IMG/VR virus record: IMGVR_UViG_3300045995_000108
Span: 1 to 64,000 of that record
Source of the DNA: a virus
DNA length: 64,000 nt
Strand: one strand, 5' to 3'
Both the position numbers and the translations under genes were made by a program. Within the stretch, counting starts at the first letter, position 1; each line of letters opens with the position of its first letter. The notes under the pieces are model-generated. The model made no database searches, was not told the DNA's origin, and saw only the letters and a list, made by a program, of their open reading frames with translations. This document shows, one piece after another, positions 49,681-57,350 of the stretch.

Positions 49681-50457
49681 ATGAACGAGATGGAAATTAA
49701 AAAAGAGCAACTTGCCAAGATGGTCAAATATGGCCTGATTGGATTGTTCTGTGCGGTCGCGGCACCTGTAGCGTGGCTCGCAGTGACTGGTATTGCAGGA
49801 ATGCTTGCTGCACTTGGTGTCGCGGCAGTTGGCTACAATCTCGCACCCGTGGTTGCGCTGAAGCTTGCCAATTACAAGTACCGTGCATTGGACGCTGAGC
49901 GAGTTGAGCACCTTGAAAAAGTGCAAGCTGCCGCAGCAGAGAATCCAATTGAAACGATCCAGCTATCGTATAACGGGCGTGTGCAGGATGCTGCAAAGTT
50001 TGCAGACTCCATTACAGAGTTCCGAACTGAGATTAAGAACTACGAAGGCACAGTGAAGGAATTCGAAGCAGAATACCCTGACGACGCCAAAGCGGGACGC
50101 GAACAACTTGCATTTATGCGAGAAAATTTGAAGGAACGCGAAAACCGTTACCAAGCGGTACAAGCTGAACTGGCAAATCTTGCTGCAACAATCAAGAAAA
50201 TGCGAGCTCTCTGGAAGCTGGCTTTGGCTACGCAACGGATGAACAAGCTTGCTGGAATGAACACTGGCGACGAGTTTGCTCGTATTAAAAACGAAGCTGC
50301 CGTGGATAGCGTTATGTCCAACCTCAACAAAGCGTTTGCCCAAATGGAAACTGCTACAATGGTGAATCGCAAGCCAGCAGCGCAGCAAGCGATTGCGAAT
50401 GATCCCTCCCCTGTCCTAATTGTGGACGCAACTGTAACCCAGAAAGTGAGTGCTTAA
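49681..50457 (+). CDS. Membrane protein with long coiled coil
   Basis: A 258-residue protein with two adjacent N-terminal hydrophobic segments (YGLIGLFCAVAAPVAWLAVT, GMLAALGVAAVGYNLAPVVA) and a coiled coil of about 150 residues, recalling PspA-like architecture without clear family identity. It is co-transcribed with the solute-binding/LysM gene, so the two may form an envelope complex. Confidence 0.75.
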   Translation: MNEMEIKKEQLAKMVKYGLIGLFCAVAAPVAWLAVTGIAGMLAALGVAAVGYNLAPVVALKLANYKYRALDAERVEHLEKVQAAAAENPIETIQLSYNGRVQDAAKFADSITEFRTEIKNYEGTVKEFEAEYPDDAKAGREQLAFMRENLKERENRYQAVQAELANLAATIKKMRALWKLALATQRMNKLAGMNTGDEFARIKNEAAVDSVMSNLNKAFAQMETATMVNRKPAAQQAIANDPSPVLIVDATVTQKVSA

Positions 50458-50458
50458 T

Positions 50459-51532
50459 ATGGTAAAAGTAATTGGTTCCGTAGTATTTTTGATTGTGATG
50501 TTGCTGGGCGGCTACTTTGCTGACGCGAAGTTCAAGGCGCAAATTGACGGCATGTTGGGCAAGGGCAACGCTACCGCAACTGAAGCAGTAAGCAAGGCAG
50601 TGCCTGATCGAGTTGAAGCAAAGGCGGGTGGACGACTTGCTACAATTCAGGAAAGTGGCGTGGTAACGGCAAGTGTGCAAAATCCGTCCAAGCCGTTCTA
50701 TAGCAACGATGGCGGACGAGCAAAAGGCTTTAACGTTGACTTCATGAAGATCTTGTTTGATCAGAGTGAGTTTAAGGGCAAGATCAAAGTTGAAGCAAGC
50801 GCAGTTGAGACATATGCTGATGTGCCCAAGCAATTGCTGGATAACAAGAAAGTGGATATCGCGATTGACGGCCTGACGTTTAACGACGAAGACTTGAATG
50901 GCGTTGTGTACACTATCCCTTACGTGAAGGACTTTGGCTACAGTTTGATTATGGCCAAGGGTGACTCTCCTGGCGCTGGTATGCGAATTGGTGTGCTGCA
51001 AGGCGACCCTGATGCAAAGGCTGCGGCTGAGAGTGCTTTCCCTGACGCTAAGATCATCGAAGTAAGCGACAAAGCTGATGCAAATGGTAAGTGGATCGTG
51101 GGCCATATTAAGTCCAAGAAGGTTGATGCAGTGATGTATGACTATCCGTTCGCCGTAGCAGAAGTCGAAGGAACTGACCTCCAGTTCGCAATCGCTAAGA
51201 TCAAGGGTACTGACATTAAGTACAGCATTGGTGTGCGCAAGGATGACAAGGATTTGCTGGCTGCGTTGAACAGCGCAATTCGCAAGGCAATGGACACGCC
51301 AGAGTATCCTGACATGCTGAAGACGTACTTCATGAGCACAAGTGTTGCCGCAGTGCGCCGCGCAAGCTCTGGTGAAGTTAGCTACATCGTTGTCAAGGGC
51401 GATACGTTGAGCACTATTGCACAAGCGCAACTTGGCGACATCAAGCGTTACACTGACATCCAGGCACGTAATAACTTGGCTAACCCCAACTTTATTGCAG
51501 TGGGCCAGAAGCTGGTTATGCCTGCTAAGTAA
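50459..51532 (+). CDS. Membrane-anchored solute-binding protein fused to LysM
   Basis: A 357-residue protein. Residues 1-20 form a signal anchor (VIGSVVFLIVMLLGGYFA). Residues ~60-285 are a family-3 periplasmic binding domain (GFNVDFMKILFDQSEF, VDIAIDGLTFNDEDL, IPYVKDFGYSLIM, VDAVMYDYPFAVAEV). The last ~50 residues are a LysM peptidoglycan-binding module (YIVVKGDTLSTIAQAQLGD, FIAVGQKLVMPA). The fusion would hold an amino-acid-type binding domain at the cell wall. No ABC transporter genes are near, so a role in sensing or in blocking entry is as likely as uptake. ATG 50459 is preferred to 50450. Confidence 0.85.
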   Translation: MVKVIGSVVFLIVMLLGGYFADAKFKAQIDGMLGKGNATATEAVSKAVPDRVEAKAGGRLATIQESGVVTASVQNPSKPFYSNDGGRAKGFNVDFMKILFDQSEFKGKIKVEASAVETYADVPKQLLDNKKVDIAIDGLTFNDEDLNGVVYTIPYVKDFGYSLIMAKGDSPGAGMRIGVLQGDPDAKAAAESAFPDAKIIEVSDKADANGKWIVGHIKSKKVDAVMYDYPFAVAEVEGTDLQFAIAKIKGTDIKYSIGVRKDDKDLLAALNSAIRKAMDTPEYPDMLKTYFMSTSVAAVRRASSGEVSYIVVKGDTLSTIAQAQLGDIKRYTDIQARNNLANPNFIAVGQKLVMPAK

Positions 51533-51548
51533 GCTGGTTTAACGCAGA

Positions 51549-51572
51549 GAAAGGGCTGAAATATGCCCTTTC
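51549..51572 (+). terminator. Terminator-like hairpin
   Basis: GAAAGGGC-TGAAATAT-GCCCTTTC follows the LysM gene. The T run after the stem is absent, so it may need other factors. Confidence 0.6.
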
Positions 51573-51580
51573 GTCACGAT

Positions 51581-51609
51581 TTGACGATTAAATCCACTTA
51601 ATGTACAAT
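51581..51609 (+). promoter_or_regulatory. Sigma70-like promoter TTGACG-17-TACAAT
   Basis: Its -10 box and leader (51604-51643) are repeated at 51827-51866. Confidence 0.8.
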
Positions 51610-51643
51610 AGTGGCTTAGTAAGTAAACAAGGCGATAGAGATG
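51604..51643 (+). repeat. Duplicated -10/leader cassette, copy 1
   Basis: About 40 nt from TACAAT to the ATG are identical to 51827-51866, including AGTGGCTTAGTAAGTAAACA and the AAGGCGATAGAG ribosome region. Confidence 0.85.
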
Positions 51644-51802
51644 AACAAAGCACTGTACTACATTAACCTGCCACTCCTGCCTGCGTTCTTTGCAGTATCG
51701 TTTGCGCTGAACATGTATAAACTCACAAAGCAAGCTTTCCGCTGGTCAGTAAGCGAGACAAAAGACACTTATCGTTCCAATCGCCGCCACTACAATGTCT
51801 GA
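51641..51802 (+). CDS. Small hypothetical protein
   Basis: A 53-residue protein with a hydrophobic start (YYINLPLLPAFFAVSFALNM) and a basic C-terminus, possibly membrane-associated. It lies between the two copies of the duplicated leader. Confidence 0.6.
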   Translation: MNKALYYINLPLLPAFFAVSFALNMYKLTKQAFRWSVSETKDTYRSNRRHYNV

Positions 51803-51803
51803 T

Positions 51804-51832
51804 TTGACCATTTAATGGTTTTATTGTACAAT
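51804..51832 (+). promoter_or_regulatory. Sigma70-like promoter TTGACC-17-TACAAT
   Basis: Nearly identical to the promoter at 9439, including the spacer end GGTTTTATTG. Confidence 0.8.
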
Positions 51833-51866
51833 AGTGGCTTAGTAAGTAAACAAGGCGATAGAGATG
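51827..51866 (+). repeat. Duplicated -10/leader cassette, copy 2
   Basis: Second copy of the 40-nt sequence at 51604-51643. Confidence 0.85.
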
Positions 51867-52061
51867 CAAATTTTTAAAAACACAGTTATCCAGTCCACTT
51901 TGCGTTTCGCTAAGGACTTCACTGTTGTCCAGATTCTGGGTTGCGGCTTTGTTGTCATCCATTCTGCCTTTGCGTTGAATGCTGCTAAAGAGACAGGACA
52001 CAAGGTGCGCACTATCTGTGGCAAGAGCTTTGGTCTCTCCCTGTTCACCCGCGCCGTTTGA
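51864..52061 (+). CDS. Small hypothetical protein
   Basis: A 65-residue protein with a hydrophobic central segment (VVQILGCGFVVIHSAFAL) and a basic end. Its start shares the duplicated leader. Confidence 0.6.
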   Translation: MQIFKNTVIQSTLRFAKDFTVVQILGCGFVVIHSAFALNAAKETGHKVRTICGKSFGLSLFTRAV

Positions 52062-52086
52062 CACTTTAATAGGTTTAATGTAGAAT
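52058..52086 (+). promoter_or_regulatory. Sigma70-like promoter, leaderless class
   Basis: TTGACA-17-TAGAAT, 6 nt before the ATGATG of the RNA ligase gene. Confidence 0.7.
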
Positions 52087-52092
52087 ACTTAC

Positions 52093-53004
52093 ATGATGCA
52101 AAAGCGACTAAAACAATTTGTTCAAGACAATCCTAAGCTGGTTACCATGCGCGAGTGTGGCGACGGCATTTTTGTCTTGAAGTACAAGAAGACTGTCTTC
52201 TTTGACAATCTGTGGAACGAGTATTTGGAAGAATGCCGTGGCACGATTGTGGATGCTGACTTCAATGTCGTGTCCCGTCCCTTCACCAAAATCTACAATT
52301 ACGGAGTGGAAGCTAAGGCTCCTGTTCTGTCTGACGACACCCCTGTTACTGCTTACCGCAAGGTAAACGGTTTTATGGTAGCAATGACTTGGTACAAGGG
52401 TGACATCCTTGTGTCCACTACTGGCTCCACTGACAACGACTACACTGCTATGGCAAAAGAGTTGATGTTGAAGCACCAGTGCTGGGAAGATTGGCAATTT
52501 GAGTTGCGGGCTGCTGAAGGCGTGACTCTGATGTTTGAATGCTGCCACAAAAACGATCCGCACATTGTTGTGGAAAACGAAGGTCTGTACTTTTTGGGAC
52601 TGCGCGAAAACTCGTGGGATTCCAAAGTAAAGATGTTTGGTCCTGAGATGACTGAGTGGGCACGTGATTACGCTCTGTCGCATTTGAAGTGTGGATATTC
52701 CGAAGCTTTCCATGTAACAATGGGTGAGCTGAAGGAAATGTCTGCTAAAGTGCAACATGAAGGCTTCGTGCTTTATACTAAGGATGGCGTATCTTCCAAG
52801 ATCAAGTCTCCTTACTACCTAACATCAAAGTGGGTAGCACGTAACCCTCGCACTGACAAGTTGGTTAACCCTGACTTCAAGAAGCAAATCGACGAGGAAT
52901 ATTACCCACTCGTGGATGCAATCAACGCCAACATCGTTGAATATACTGCAATGGACGAGCAAGGTCGCCTTGCTTGGGTACGTAAATTTTTGGGAGTAGT
53001 GTAA
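52093..53004 (+). CDS. T4 Rnl1-type RNA ligase
   Basis: A 303-residue nucleotidyltransferase. The adenylation motif is YRKVNGF (Lys near residue 89), preceded by RPFTKIYNYGV as in Rnl1; later motifs include TLMFECCHKN, EGFVLYTKDG and SKIKSPYYLTSK. Rnl1 reseals tRNAs cut by host defence nucleases. It is shorter than T4 Rnl1 (374 aa), with a reduced C-terminal domain. TAATG coupling to a kinase gene supports RNA repair. Predicted leaderless. Confidence 0.92.
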   Translation: MMQKRLKQFVQDNPKLVTMRECGDGIFVLKYKKTVFFDNLWNEYLEECRGTIVDADFNVVSRPFTKIYNYGVEAKAPVLSDDTPVTAYRKVNGFMVAMTWYKGDILVSTTGSTDNDYTAMAKELMLKHQCWEDWQFELRAAEGVTLMFECCHKNDPHIVVENEGLYFLGLRENSWDSKVKMFGPEMTEWARDYALSHLKCGYSEAFHVTMGELKEMSAKVQHEGFVLYTKDGVSSKIKSPYYLTSKWVARNPRTDKLVNPDFKKQIDEEYYPLVDAINANIVEYTAMDEQGRLAWVRKFLGVV

Positions 53005-53471
53005 TGCCAACTTTATACATGCTTATTGGTGTTCCTGGTTCAGGCAAGTCTACCTGGATCAAAGCGCAAAACTTTGATATGTCTAAGACATTGATCGCGT
53101 CCACTGACGACCAAATCGAGCGACTTGCAGCCGCAGCAGGCAAGACTTACAGCGAGGTGATTAATGACCTCATTAAGCCTGCCACTAAGGTTATGAATCA
53201 ACAGGTCCTTGAAGCCATTCAAGTGGGTGCAGATGTTGTGTGGGATCAAACCAACATAAGCGTTAAAAGTCGTGCACCCAAGCTGGCAGTGTTTCCAAAA
53301 GAATACAAAAAGGTAGCAGTAGTATTTCCTACGCCAGGCGCAGTTGAACTGGGCCGTCGTCTCGCAAGCCGTGCAGGGAAGAACATTCCCGACTATGTTA
53401 TGCGCAGCATGATTGCTAACTTGCAACCTCCTTCCGCAAGGGAAGGCTTTGACAAGATTATAACGGCATGA
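53004..53471 (+). CDS. P-loop polynucleotide kinase-like protein
   Basis: A 155-residue kinase domain with Walker A IGVPGSGKSTW (~8-18), STDDQIER and VWDQTNISVKSR, typical of the 5'-kinase half of T4 Pnkp. The phosphatase half is absent. Next to RNA ligase it likely prepares RNA ends for sealing; a separate HAD protein at 56686 or the phosphoesterases might supply end phosphatase activity, which is speculative. Confidence 0.88.
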   Translation: MPTLYMLIGVPGSGKSTWIKAQNFDMSKTLIASTDDQIERLAAAAGKTYSEVINDLIKPATKVMNQQVLEAIQVGADVVWDQTNISVKSRAPKLAVFPKEYKKVAVVFPTPGAVELGRRLASRAGKNIPDYVMRSMIANLQPPSAREGFDKIITA

Positions 53472-53710
53472 CAAACCCGGTTGACATTATTGGGCGTGAA
53501 CTCAACATAGGCGACTTTGTTGTGTTTACGAACAGCGTATATGAAGTAAAGGGATTGGGCAAGGCCAACCCAAGCTATCACGGTTATGGCACTGTGCAAA
53601 TTATGTTGGCAAACCCGTCCAAGACTACACGACCGCAAAAGAAAAACAGCGGGGATATGTGCCTTATTCCCAAAGAAGAATACTTGATTTACTTACTGAA
53701 AAAGAAATAA
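53468..53710 (+). CDS. Small hypothetical protein
   Basis: An 80-residue beta-rich protein (NIGDFVVFTNSVYEVKGLGK...), possibly an SH3-like barrel. ATGA coupling to the kinase gene. Confidence 0.65.
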   Translation: MTNPVDIIGRELNIGDFVVFTNSVYEVKGLGKANPSYHGYGTVQIMLANPSKTTRPQKKNSGDMCLIPKEEYLIYLLKKK

Positions 53711-53711
53711 C

Positions 53712-53879
53712 ATGACAAAAACAGTTTATATTGTATTGGCAATCTTAGTAGTGGTTGCTGGTGTAAAGCTTTCCGACAACAAGGAAAAAGCCAATGAGCA
53801 ACTGGCGCAATGTATTGCATCCGGCGGCACCGCATTGCGCGGTAGTACGTGCGTAAATTTTTCAACTCAACCCAAGTAA
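53712..53879 (+). CDS. Small exported or membrane protein
   Basis: A 55-residue product with an N-terminal hydrophobic segment (TVYIVLAILVVVAGVKL) and a tail with two Cys that could form a disulfide in the periplasm. It starts 1 nt after the previous stop. Confidence 0.6.
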   Translation: MTKTVYIVLAILVVVAGVKLSDNKEKANEQLAQCIASGGTALRGSTCVNFSTQPK

Positions 53880-53884
53880 CAAAT

Positions 53885-54232
53885 ATGGAACAAGTATCAG
53901 GATTTATGGTTTTTTGGACGCATCAGCCACACGGCGCTGATTGTATGCAACCAAGCGCAAGCCATTTTGAAATGAACGAAATGAGCGCAGCACTTGCGTT
54001 CATGGAATCACTGCGCAAGGAAGGCCTCGCCCAGTTTGTGACGATGGTTTCCCAAAATTCCAACTCAGTTGGTAAGGCTGGTGTCGCTTCCATTGTTGAC
54101 GGCAAGACTCCTGACGGATTTGCCTATGAATGGTCTAAGGCTGGTCGCGCAGGCAAGATGAAGCGTTCTGAGCGTACAGTGTCTGCACTGCAAGGCACTG
54201 ATGCTGTGGAAGTGAAACAGGACGACGAATAA
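53885..54232 (+). CDS. Hypothetical protein
   Basis: A 115-residue soluble protein (VSGFMVFWTHQPHGADCMQP...). ATG 53885 follows the previous stop closely. No domain recognised. Confidence 0.7.
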   Translation: MEQVSGFMVFWTHQPHGADCMQPSASHFEMNEMSAALAFMESLRKEGLAQFVTMVSQNSNSVGKAGVASIVDGKTPDGFAYEWSKAGRAGKMKRSERTVSALQGTDAVEVKQDDE

Positions 54233-54351
54233 TGTACGGCAATCCTTACATTGCCATTGCCATTGTAGTGGTACTTTTTGTGCCATGCCTTGTGGTGGCA
54301 ATGTTGTGGCTTGCAAAAATGACGAATCACAATGCATTGGATAAAGAATGA
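54232..54351 (+). CDS. Tiny membrane protein
   Basis: A 39-residue product with one helix (IAIAIVVVLFVPCLVVAMLW). TAATG at the start, ATGA at the end. Confidence 0.55.
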   Translation: MYGNPYIAIAIVVVLFVPCLVVAMLWLAKMTNHNALDKE

Positions 54352-54569
54352 CTTGCACCCACACAAGAGAACACAGCCGCTGGGTCACAAAAGTAGACGA
54401 CTGGTACGGACACGATACAAGCGAGTGGGAATACACGACAGAAAACACCACTGTTGACATTGACTTGCATAGATATAAATGTACGCAATGTAATCAAATA
54501 ATGTATTACTCTGGTGCGGCAAGAGAATACTACGAAACTGGTGTGGACCGCAAGGGACTATTTAAATGA
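54348..54569 (+). CDS. Small Cys/His protein
   Basis: A 73-residue acidic protein with CTHTREH near the start and YKCTQCNQIMYY near the end, a plausible zinc site. ATGA coupling on both sides. Confidence 0.65.
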   Translation: MTCTHTREHSRWVTKVDDWYGHDTSEWEYTTENTTVDIDLHRYKCTQCNQIMYYSGAAREYYETGVDRKGLFK

Positions 54570-54763
54570 TTAATGAGCAAGACCTCGTCTACCGTCTGCG
54601 CAAACGTGCAGAGATACGCCGACAGATTCCCGGGCGGCGAAGTGTGGAAGAAGGCACTCCTGACCGCATTGCGGATATTCTGGAAGAAGCGGCAAACGAA
54701 ATTGAAAAGTTGCGTAACGACATTGAACATTGTTGGCAAGACGCCGCAGGAGCAAGTTTATGA
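54566..54763 (+). CDS. Small helical protein
   Basis: A 65-residue charged protein (IADILEEAANEIEKLRNDIE) like short helical proteins common in phages and prophages. Coupled by ATGA upstream. Confidence 0.65.
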   Translation: MINEQDLVYRLRKRAEIRRQIPGRRSVEEGTPDRIADILEEAANEIEKLRNDIEHCWQDAAGASL

Positions 54764-54878
54764 AAGAATCTAAGAATATGCTTTATCGGGGGCATATAGA
54801 CTTGGCTATGAAGTTGGTTTTACATTGCGAGCAATCGCAGCGTTTGTCGACTTCATGATGTTTCCGTTTCCTCGGTAA
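54760..54878 (+). pseudogene. Possible frameshifted small gene
   Basis: ATG 54760, in an ATGA overlap, opens MKESKNM and then runs 25 more codons of unconvincing sequence to a stop at 54856. In the +2 frame, the stretch from about 54783 to 54878 reads SGAYRLGYEVGFTLRAIAAF and ends VDFMMFPFPR, which looks like real protein but has no start codon. One missing base near 54780 would join the two into a ~39-residue protein. A sequencing error or true frameshift is possible. Confidence 0.4.
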
Positions 54879-54896
54879 TCAACTTTAAGGGATATT

Positions 54897-55205
54897 ATGG
54901 CAACCGCAGTACAAATGACAAACCAGAAGACTGGTATTGTTAAGCAGGGATTTTTTGGATTTAGCTGGACTTACTTATTCTTCGGATGGTTCGTTCCATT
55001 GCTCCGTGGCCATTATGCCATGGCTGGCATTCACTTTATGATCGCAATTGTGTCAGCGTTTACGTTTGGCATTCCACAGTTGATCCTGGCATTTATGTTT
55101 AACAAGTTTTACACATTGCGCCTGCTTGAAGACGGATACACTTTCAGTGATCCAGACGAAGCACTGGTACAACGTGCAAAGCGTACTTTGGGTCTTGTTC
55201 TTTAA
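54897..55205 (+). CDS. Small membrane protein (HrgC/DUF2628-like)
   Basis: A 102-residue protein with FFGFSWTYLFFGWFVPLLRG and two further hydrophobic segments, the pattern of small HrgC-type membrane proteins found in phages and bacteria. It has an AAGGGAT ribosome site. Function unknown. Confidence 0.75.
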   Translation: MATAVQMTNQKTGIVKQGFFGFSWTYLFFGWFVPLLRGHYAMAGIHFMIAIVSAFTFGIPQLILAFMFNKFYTLRLLEDGYTFSDPDEALVQRAKRTLGLVL

Positions 55206-55217
55206 CAGGTAATTATC

Positions 55218-55604
55218 ATGCGCAAACTATTGATTGCTCTCCTGGCGTTTTCTGCTATCACTGCAACTGCACAAGTGGTTGATCAACGTGGTACTTACAA
55301 CTACATTCCAAACGCGGGCGACCGTGTACCAGACGGCGCAAGCGGTCCAGGGATTGTTTACACTCAACGCACAACAGGCACGATCATTTCAGTAGGCATG
55401 CCCGTGTACAAGAACGTGGTCAATGGACAGCAATGTGAAGGGCAACCTGTCCAGTGCACTCCCACGTTTGAACAACGCCTGGTTGGCTATCCGTTTACAG
55501 TGCAGTACAACCACTTGCAGATGCTGGGCTTTATGACTCGTCGTCCACAGATTGGCGAAACCGCGGAAGTCATTATCCGCAGCACGTTCTACGCCGCACA
55601 GTGA
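55218..55604 (+). CDS. Secreted hypothetical protein
   Basis: A 128-residue protein with a Sec signal peptide (MRKLLIALLAFSAITATAQ). The mature part is beta-rich with two Cys (QQCEGQPVQCTP) that may form a disulfide. A periplasmic role is likely; family unknown. Confidence 0.75.
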   Translation: MRKLLIALLAFSAITATAQVVDQRGTYNYIPNAGDRVPDGASGPGIVYTQRTTGTIISVGMPVYKNVVNGQQCEGQPVQCTPTFEQRLVGYPFTVQYNHLQMLGFMTRRPQIGETAEVIIRSTFYAAQ

Positions 55605-55605
55605 T

Positions 55606-55634
55606 TTGACAGTGAATGCACTTTAATGTACAAT
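55606..55634 (+). promoter_or_regulatory. Sigma70-like promoter, leaderless class
   Basis: TTGACA-17-TACAAT, 5 nt before ATG 55640. Confidence 0.8.
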
Positions 55635-55639
55635 GTATT

Positions 55640-55870
55640 ATGACAGAGCAAAAAACATTTTACATTAACGATCACCCTTTCCTGAAGTGGACTTGCGAAA
55701 GCGTGGAAGTCGTGCTAACCGGACTGCGCGGTTTCGTGCAGGACGGTCATTGGCACATGGACTACATCGAAGCAGAAAAAGTGGTCAACGTATGTATCGG
55801 ACGGATGGGCTCGGTTGATTGGGATCACCCCATCAACGTGATGAAAGTAAAGACACTGAGGCGCGAATGA
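55640..55870 (+). CDS. Hypothetical protein, predicted leaderless
   Basis: A 76-residue protein (TEQKTFYINDHPFLKWTCES...). An in-frame ATG at 55616 lies inside the promoter. ATGA coupling to the next gene. Confidence 0.7.
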   Translation: MTEQKTFYINDHPFLKWTCESVEVVLTGLRGFVQDGHWHMDYIEAEKVVNVCIGRMGSVDWDHPINVMKVKTLRRE

Positions 55871-56055
55871 TCCGAAGTTTGACAAGAAAACAGGTTGACG
55901 CCGTTCATGCTCTTATGCTAGAGTATGATGACGCTAGAGAAGTAACCTTTAGTACCGAAAGCAACAGCGGAATTGGCACTAACATTTACGCAACCATAAA
56001 GTATCTTGGCTATCGTGAAGTTACAATTGACATAACAGACTACGAGAATTGGTAA
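55867..56055 (+). CDS. Small hypothetical protein
   Basis: A 62-residue protein (IRSLTRKQVDAVHALMLEYD...). ATGA start, TAATG end. Confidence 0.65.
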   Translation: MIRSLTRKQVDAVHALMLEYDDAREVTFSTESNSGIGTNIYATIKYLGYREVTIDITDYENW

Positions 56056-56531
56056 TGCCATTTATTGAGAACATAGCAGCAAGTGATGTGCCTCGTGGGT
56101 TACACCGTGACCCAGGGCCAAATTCTATGCTGATCCAAATTACAGATCCAGGTGGATGGAAGCCTGATCCAAAGCACGTATTCAAGGAGCGTCACTTTTT
56201 TGAGTTCCTTGACGTTGAGAAGGACACTGAGGTGGACGACGAAGAAATGCGTTGCTCACAGGAACAGGCGTCTCAACTTGCTGCTTTGTTAAAGAAGGCT
56301 CTCGCTGAAGACATGAACGTTATTGTGCACTGCTATGCCGGCGTAGCACGTTCTGGTGCAGTAGCAGAGGTAGGTGTGATGATGGGGTTCGACGATACCT
56401 ATACATACCGTGCACCTAACTTGCATGTCAAGCACAGGATGCTGCATTACTTAGGTATGCAGTATGATCCAGACGAGGTGCTGGACGAGGAATTTTGCTG
56501 GAAACATACTAAAATAGGATGGGAACGATGA
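56055..56531 (+). CDS. Dual-specificity protein phosphatase-like
   Basis: A 158-residue protein with the PTP loop HCYAGVARSG (~91-100, matching HCx5R) and a preceding acidic region that may hold the general acid. Phage members of this family could act on phosphoproteins or on RNA 5' phosphates. TAATG coupling upstream. Confidence 0.82.
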   Translation: MPFIENIAASDVPRGLHRDPGPNSMLIQITDPGGWKPDPKHVFKERHFFEFLDVEKDTEVDDEEMRCSQEQASQLAALLKKALAEDMNVIVHCYAGVARSGAVAEVGVMMGFDDTYTYRAPNLHVKHRMLHYLGMQYDPDEVLDEEFCWKHTKIGWER

Positions 56532-56689
56532 AACTTAAACGAGATACCAAAGACGCATTGAAGCTGGGTGGCATAGTAATTGCCGTGGTTGCATTTTTTG
56601 CAATTGGCATTTACTACGAGATGGCCGTGTGGCAGGAATGCCGCCAAACCAACTCTTGGTTTTATTGCATGAGGGTACTAAGCAAATGA
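56528..56689 (+). CDS. Small membrane protein
   Basis: A 53-residue product with a basic N-terminus, one helix (LGGIVIAVVAFFAIGIYY) and two Cys outside (WQECRQTNSWFYC). ATGA coupling at both ends. Confidence 0.6.
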   Translation: MKLKRDTKDALKLGGIVIAVVAFFAIGIYYEMAVWQECRQTNSWFYCMRVLSK

Positions 56690-57282
56690 AGCGCAAATTT
56701 AAAAATCTAATCCTTACTGACGCGGATGGCGTGCTACTAGATTGGGAGTGGGCCTTCTCAGTATGGATGCAGGAAAAAGGTTATAAGCTGGCAGAGGGCC
56801 ATAAAAAAACATACGCACTGCATCACTGGTTTACTGACCTTGAATTACCTGACGCACGGAAGCTGATTATCCAATTCAATGAATCCGCAGCGATTGGCTT
56901 TTTGCCTGCGTTCCGTGACAGTATGTTCTACGTTAAGCGGTTGTATGAGGAACACGGATTTAGATTCCACGTAATCACAAGCCTTAGCCTGGATGCCAAT
57001 GCGGGCAGATTGCGTGAGATGAATCTACATAAACTGTTTGGTGACGCGATTGAAACTGTTACATGCCTTGACACCGGTGCTGACAAAGATGAAGCACTAG
57101 AACCCTTCAAGGGGAGTGGGTTGTATTGGATTGAAGATAAGCCAAGCAATGCTGACCTGGGTCTTGAACTTGGGCTAAAGAGTTTGCTTGTTGAACACGG
57201 GCACAACATGGGACACGACAATCCTCACTTGCCAGTTGTCAAAAGCTGGAAAGAAATTTACGACATAATTACCAAGAAGTAA
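56686..57282 (+). CDS. HAD-superfamily nucleotidase-like protein
   Basis: A 198-residue HAD protein: motif I LTDADGVLLDWEWAF, motif II region FHVITSLS, and YWIEDKPSNADLGLELGLKS for the acidic motif. It resembles 5'(3')-deoxyribonucleotidases, which dephosphorylate dNMPs. The first Asp is DADGV instead of DxDGV with the usual second Asp present. ATG 56686 overlaps the previous stop. Confidence 0.8.
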   Translation: MKRKFKNLILTDADGVLLDWEWAFSVWMQEKGYKLAEGHKKTYALHHWFTDLELPDARKLIIQFNESAAIGFLPAFRDSMFYVKRLYEEHGFRFHVITSLSLDANAGRLREMNLHKLFGDAIETVTCLDTGADKDEALEPFKGSGLYWIEDKPSNADLGLELGLKSLLVEHGHNMGHDNPHLPVVKSWKEIYDIITKK

Positions 57283-57299
57283 TTTATTGAACTCATGAC

Positions 57300-57322
57300 A
57301 AAGCGGGCTCGGGCCCGCTTTT
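57300..57322. terminator. Strong bidirectional terminator
   Basis: AAAGCGGGC-TCGG-GCCCGCTTT followed by T, between convergent genes. With A tracts on one side and T on the other it can stop transcription both ways. Confidence 0.9.
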
Positions 57323-57350
57323 CATTGTGTTATTGCAATGTAATCAAATA

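Noticed and set aside
54573-54773. 66-codon frame overlapping the 54566 gene
   Set aside because: It overlaps almost completely a gene with an ATGA-coupled start and a plausible helical product.
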